Part shown: in pieces, positions 58,891-64,000 of the stretch | Layout of the letters: every line of letters begins with the position of its first letter | Position numbering within the stretch: the stretch's first letter is position 1 | Origin: Cryptomeria japonica | Taxonomy: Eukaryota; Streptophyta; Pinopsida; Cupressales; Cupressaceae | Assembly: GCF_030272615.1 (NCBI RefSeq) | Contig: NC_081412.1 | Location: 666,048,352 to 666,112,351, forward strand | Direction of reading: 5' to 3' | DNA length: 64,000 nucleotides | Translations under genes and position numbers: made by a program | Notes under the pieces: model-generated | The model's database searches: none | What the model was told of the DNA's origin: nothing | What the model saw: the letters and a program-made list of their open reading frames with translations, nothing else

Positions 58891-60053
58891 TATTGGCATT
58901 TTGATGATGTTATGATTGTCATTGATGGACACACACTTGTTTAATGATCACTTCTCTATGTATAAGTTATGCTCAACCGGTATTTGTCCCAACCAGTATT
59001 ATGTATTATAGTCTTTAGACTATCAGTGTTTTGCAGAAGGTGTTTACCGATCACTAACTGACTGAAGACCCAAAGCGGTATGAAAACCTCAAGCGGTTTG
59101 AGGATCTCAAGCGGAGCGAAGGAATAAAGCGACAATTATCATCTTTTCCAGTCTTCATTTTGACAACCGGTAATCGATAAAATGTATGAACCGGTATTAC
59201 TCTGTGATGAGTTACCAACCGGTATTTTTGTGATGAGTAATCATCCACCGACACTTTGGCGGTGATTTTGTGTCGTGTTACCAAATGTGTCTAGATGCAC
59301 TGAACCTAGGAACTTGCAATGTAATCCTATTGGACCGACATGAAATCAAATTCCTTTATAAGGACATCATGTCTAGGGTTTTAGGTTGTTGATTAGGTTT
59401 TTAGTGATCGATGAGGATTTTTGTATGTGCGTTCATAGAAGAAGAAGATTAGGTCTGTAGAGTGTGGAGATATTGAAGATCGAAGTAATGCAAAATGTGC
59501 ATTAACAATGAGCTATCATGGATCTAACCAAGCATACTATGCTCGTATCTAGATCACTCACTTGTTGATTACTCACATCTTCGACAAGTCTGAAACCCTT
59601 AACCGAGTAGGCCCAGAAAAGCCTTTGTAAATCCTCTAACAAGGTGGTTCACAACTGTGGATTTGAAATCCTCTCACAAGGTAGTCTTTAACAGGACTGA
59701 TCTCCTAACAAAGATCTAGATTCCTAACAGGATCTGTTATGGTGAAGACCACTGTAAGACCTTAACCGGTCTAACCTTAATCGGACTGGTTTCTATTATG
59801 CAGATAGTTACTTGTGAGTTTCTGCTCACCGTGGTTTTTCCCATTTGGGTTTCCACGTAAAACTTCTTGTGTTATGGTGATTGTGCTCTTGTGGGTGAAT
59901 GTCTTATTTGTTGTTTGGTTTGCATTTGTTTTAACTGGTTTGTTAGTAAATCTGTTATACCGGTTGACTGCTAAACTGTTTAAGTGTTTGAGTTCAGCAA
60001 TTATTGGTATACTAATTCACCCCCCCCCCCCCCCCCCCTCTTAGTATTCATCA
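58891..60053 (+). repeat. 3' LTR of the pol-less element, terminal TG mutated to TA
   Basis: Starts TATTGGCATTTTGATGATG, where the partner has TGTTGG; the terminal dinucleotide needed for integration is changed. A C-run of 19 (60020-60038) replaces the 6 Cs of the 5' LTR. Confidence 0.9.
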
Positions 60054-60058
60054 TTTAT

Positions 60059-61250
60059 TTTAAAGTTGAGTCAATGAATCCTTAAAATGTTTAGTGATTT
60101 TGAATAATGTAATGGAATGAGATTATCGGCATGTGGTTAACTTAGTGATGCTTAATACATGTTAATAAGTGTTGCTTAGTAGCAACAATAGGGAACCCAT
60201 AGAGGATTGTTGTGAGATGTGATTAAGTCTTTCGCTAAACATTGTTTTGATTCATCTATGTTATGTAATGAATTTACTTAGTGTTGTATTGAGTTAAAAG
60301 ATGGGTGGTGTATTATGTTTCCTTTAAAAAAATTAAATTAAAATTCTATGTGTTTTGGTAATTAGTTGTTTTTCTTTTAAGGTTCCCTGGTGGGGTGCTA
60401 CACTTTCTTTGTGCCAACATGACTCGTAGTAAGCATAGTCTTACTATACCAAGAAGTCATGTCTCTTCTTCTCTCTCTTCTCTTCATGTGTTTCTCCTTT
60501 TATCTTGATATTAGATTGATAATATCCTAATTCCTTGGGGGCTTGGTGTTTCTTGTCCCTTTAATATCTTGATGAAAATCTTGCAATGATATTCTATACT
60601 TTACCAAGAGTATGAGAATAAGTCAATACTCTCACTAAAGTGGAGACTAAATGTAGTGTCATAAATTGTATTTGCATAAAATTTCATACTCACTTGGGCC
60701 TCACTTTGGTGTTTTTGCCTTCTATGCCCTGATTTTGCTTGATTCTTCTAATGTACTAGTGCCAAATTTGTGATTCTCATCTCCTGCCTTGCTTTTTAGA
60801 ACTTTGTTAAGCTTAGATGGGCTGGTAAAGGATGCCTAGCACCCTTGACCTCCTGGTCACAGACACCTAGTGCCCTTGTCCAGACCAAAAGGGCCTACTT
60901 TTTAACCCTTTAATAGTTGATTTTTTTTGGGTGGGAACCTATTTCCCGTGTTAGCCTTATTCCTTATTTTCAATACATGTCATAAGGATAGGTTTAAAAG
61001 AAATTTGTATCCTCTTATTTTAAACATCTCTCAATTTCATTCCCTCAAGAGCAATTCAAATTTAAATGAGTAAGCAAACAAGCATCATTAGAGAAGTAAA
61101 AATGAAGTCAAGTATTTAGACTTCAAGTATTCAAGATGGCATCCACGATTAAGTTCTTGTGAAGAGATCCATGACTTCAGACATGACAACATCAATCTTT
61201 CCATGAAGACTTCAATACAAACAAGATTCATAAAGGTATAACATTTTTGT
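60059..61250. other. Gene-free stretch
   Basis: AT-rich, with a short (tctct)n patch near 60465-60485. I see no coding region or clear element ends. Confidence 0.5.
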
Positions 61251-62836
61251 TGAACACGCCTCAGAACTAAGAGGGGGGTGAATCAATCTAGACCTACCAC
61301 ATAAACTTTATTACTTAATTCATAATCTCTTTAACCATATTCTTATCAGGAGCAACAAAATGTTTAACAATGAAACGCCATGCACAAGAGAAAACCATAT
61401 TTACATGGAAAAATCTAATAGGGAAAAACCACAATGAGAGTCAACAAACAATATGAATGATTACAATATAGTCTTTGGATCATTGTGAAGCAAGTGCATT
61501 GCTCCTTGAAGGACTTGTAGGCCAAAGTGCACTACCCTAGGGTAAGATATAATTCTTACAATCTAAACATCACTTCTTCAAAGAAATATGCAATGAATAT
61601 ATGAATCATGAATAAATAGGCCTTCAAAAATAATGCCTCTAAAACTCTCTAGGTATGAATTTGTCTTTGAACCTTTGTCTCAAACAAACAACTCCACAAT
61701 AATAATCACATACTAACTTTGTCAAAACTGACTTATTAAAATTATATAATCATGTAGGTGCAACACATATATTGATCCACACACTCATCTACTCACTCAC
61801 ATTTCTTCAACAATGTCAATTTGATTTTCTATGTATACCATTTTTCATAGCAAACATCAAGTAGATCGGCCAAAACAAAGGAAAAGCATAGGTCCTATCA
61901 TTTCGGCAACCAAAACATAACTATAGTTAGAGTGGTCCAATATAGGATATAGAGAGGACCTATAACATCGTATCACTTCTTTCTAAGTAGGTAGGAACAA
62001 TTCACTAGCATTCATTCTCCAAAGGTCTGCAACAAGGTGACGTGTAGATAAATTGAAAAGCATGCCACAAGTCAACCCAAAACATATCTTCTAGATTAAA
62101 AATATCAATCTGTATCCCCACATACAAAGGTAGGACCCAATATCAATGCAACACAAACTTCTAATCAGGTGGAGACACCCAAGGATTCATCACAAGCAAA
62201 AGAACAACACCTGTCTCAAACAAACAACATCATAAACATCCAAAAAATTCCCAAATCCTTCCTTTACTTTTCCATATAAATATCATAATGGCACAACGTA
62301 ATTGATACCAAATACTTCATTTTAGAGAGCCAATCAAACATAAAATACAATATCATTACTTGTAGACCACATCATTGTCTAATAATTGAACTGAGACATA
62401 TTATAGACATTGTAAACATGTCCTCCAATCCATAGCATATTAATGCAAAGAAATGTGGACCATTTCTCAAACCACTTCTAATAGAGAACCAGACTGTCAA
62501 CTAACAATTATTATAAATAATATTAGCAACAACACCAATGACCTAAAAAGATAGGAGTGCAGTGTGCATAGAGAATAAACATTATATTCAAGTCCTCAAG
62601 ACCATGTCTCCAAATGTGAAGGAATGTGGACCATTCTTTCAAACATACATCAATACATACTTCTATACAAACTTGCTCCATCAAGTGTTCATCACCTTCT
62701 CATTCAGTACAAAATCCTAATTATATTGGCATGCATCTAATCCCCATCATAATATCTCAACCCATTTTAATATCAACATACCATCACTTCCATCAAAATT
62801 ACCAATATTATCTATACTATTAGAATCAGAGATCAC
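61251..62836 (-). repeat. LTR-like fragment, minus strand, Sirevirus-like end
   Basis: The + strand begins TGAACACGCCTCAGAACTAA then gaggggggtgaatcaa, with acatggaaaaatc and gggaaaaaccacaatg further in. These are reverse complements of the conserved LTR 3' end. The other end is not identifiable. Confidence 0.5.
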
Positions 62837-64000
62837 TGAAAGGGGGGGTGAATCAGTGATCTATCGGAAGTTAAAACCACAAACTTATTCTTTATTCACT
62901 GGTTAGCAATGTGTAGCAGAAAAGAACATAAACATACAACAAATAATGCACAAATCCACAACACTAGAATTTTTATGTGGAAACCCGTAAAGAGAAAAAT
63001 CATGGTGGGGCTGGAACCCACAATATTCATATACTATGGCTAGGAGTACATAAATATTACATAAATGGGGAATGCACTTGCATTCAGGCTCACTTCCTAG
63101 AGCTTACTACTCAATTACAATTTCCCTGAAAGCTACAACCTTCAGGGAAGTCTCACTGACTTACAATTTGATTACAATGAGAAAATACAATGAAATGAAC
63201 TCTCAATTATCATCTGACTATGCAAGAATGAGTTATGGTTAAGCACTGAATCTCTGATTGTCTTTGCTTTGTTGAATATCAGTTTTTGTCTCAGTCATAT
63301 ATCGGTTGGTCTGAAAGAAAAATGTGCACGTGAAACTGCACTCAATCGTACCAAAATGGATCATCACACTATTAACACATCGAAAATCAATCGCCAAAAT
63401 GATCTTATATATCTGGTCTTAACAAAAAAGCAATCTCCTGCAAGTCGGCTTCAAGAAGTGTAACGTGTAGCTCCAAGTCGGCTTCAATCTCAAACACAAC
63501 ATAGCACCAGATTAAAATATTATAATCACACACTTCCTAAAGGTCTTCTCAATCACCGAGATCACAAAAACAATCACCAAAAACACCGCAATCATCGGAA
63601 ATCATTCCAGATCAAAACATTACTGAAATACCATGTTTTATCAGTTAACTGCCTATCGGTTACCACCATCTTCCGAATAAGATGAATCACGACTGCCATA
63701 TCAAATCATCAAGAAGAGTTACCATCAATGACAACCCTAGACCAATATGCAACTATCAGAAGCCAGCTGAAATCACCGAATGAGTGCCAATTGCCAACAT
63801 ATACAACCAACTTAGTGCAGACATTAGAAACCAATGAGGTGGACATCCACAAACCATCTTGAACCAATATCCAATTTTTCTTCACACCAACTTCTTCATA
63901 CCAACAAAGAAAATCATGACACCAATAGAAAAATAGTGGCCATGAAAAATAATAGCCAATGTAGTCTCATCATCACATCCTTAACAATTGCAAAAATAAT
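62837..64000 (-). repeat. LTR-like sequence, minus strand, running off the window
   Basis: The + strand begins TGAAAGGGGGGGTGAATCAG. The reverse complement aligns over several hundred bases with 51900-52330 (ggcagtgagcctt, agctctaggcagtg, gtgcattcccc, ccatagtat, gggttt..cccaccgtgg). The element continues beyond 64000. Confidence 0.65.

Larger units (their letters stand above)
52368..60058 (+). mobile_element. Pol-less LTR retroelement with target duplication TTTAT
   Basis: The element proper is 52373-60053, flanked by TTTAT (52368-52372 and 60054-60058). LTRs 52373-53518 and 58891-60053 share about 95% identity in the stretches compared. PBS is TGGTATCAAAGCC (53521-53533); the polypurine tract is aaagggggagat (58879-58890). 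The inside encodes a gag-like ORF1 (53557-54849) and a long broken ORF2 (55298-58687), but no protease, integrase or RT. It must have depended on another element's enzymes. Confidence 0.92.

Overview
The window is plant nuclear DNA. It has a spliced plant folate-pathway gene, AT-rich introns, and dense LTR retrotransposons and hAT-like DNA elements nested in one another. A single 34.0-kb intron filled with retroelements suggests a gymnosperm (conifer or relative). That assignment is inference; nothing in the sequence names a species.

Host gene: seven in-frame exons on the + strand (3923-3985, 6332-6493, 7899-8093, 8335-8434, 42445-42576, 42663-42794, 43540-43901) encode the last 381 residues of a dihydrofolate synthetase-type Mur-ligase-family enzyme (FolC/DHFS, mitochondrial folate synthesis). 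The N-terminal exons, with the ATP-binding P-loop, lie left of the window. All junction phases agree, so the gene looks functional despite the giant intron at 8435-42444.

Layout. 1-3502: 5' part of a minus-strand Ty3/gypsy element in an upstream intron. 3503-8434: small exons and introns. 8435-42444 (giant intron): an antisense spliced pseudogene (9861-11157 and 18840-19130), split by a very young chromovirus-type gypsy element (11195-18834, TSD ATCTT); a hAT-like element (20465-21007); solo LTR A (22215-26766, TSD GGTAG) with a 16-copy hairpin array; solo LTR B of the same family (29147-39588, TSD GTACC), which contains a Ty1/copia element (32640-39073, TSD AAAGG), which contains a second hAT-like element (34368-35319, TSD CTTACAAT). 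42445-43901: last three exons. 43902-64000: intergenic retroelement land with a gag-only copia remnant (47852-51124), a pol-less LTR element (52373-60053, TSD TTTAT) carrying an intact gag-like ORF and a long broken charged ORF, and LTR fragments of related type.

Most unusual signals: (1) the LTR A hairpin array, spaced 166-168 or 175-177 bp, with outer arms that appear to co-vary; (2) six palindromes in the matching region of LTR B, spaced 22, 22, 22, 42 and 41 bp; (3) the pol-less LTR element with an unrecognised second ORF; (4) nonsense codons across unrelated elements that all fit decay of methylated cytosine. No tRNA, rRNA or CRISPR was seen.
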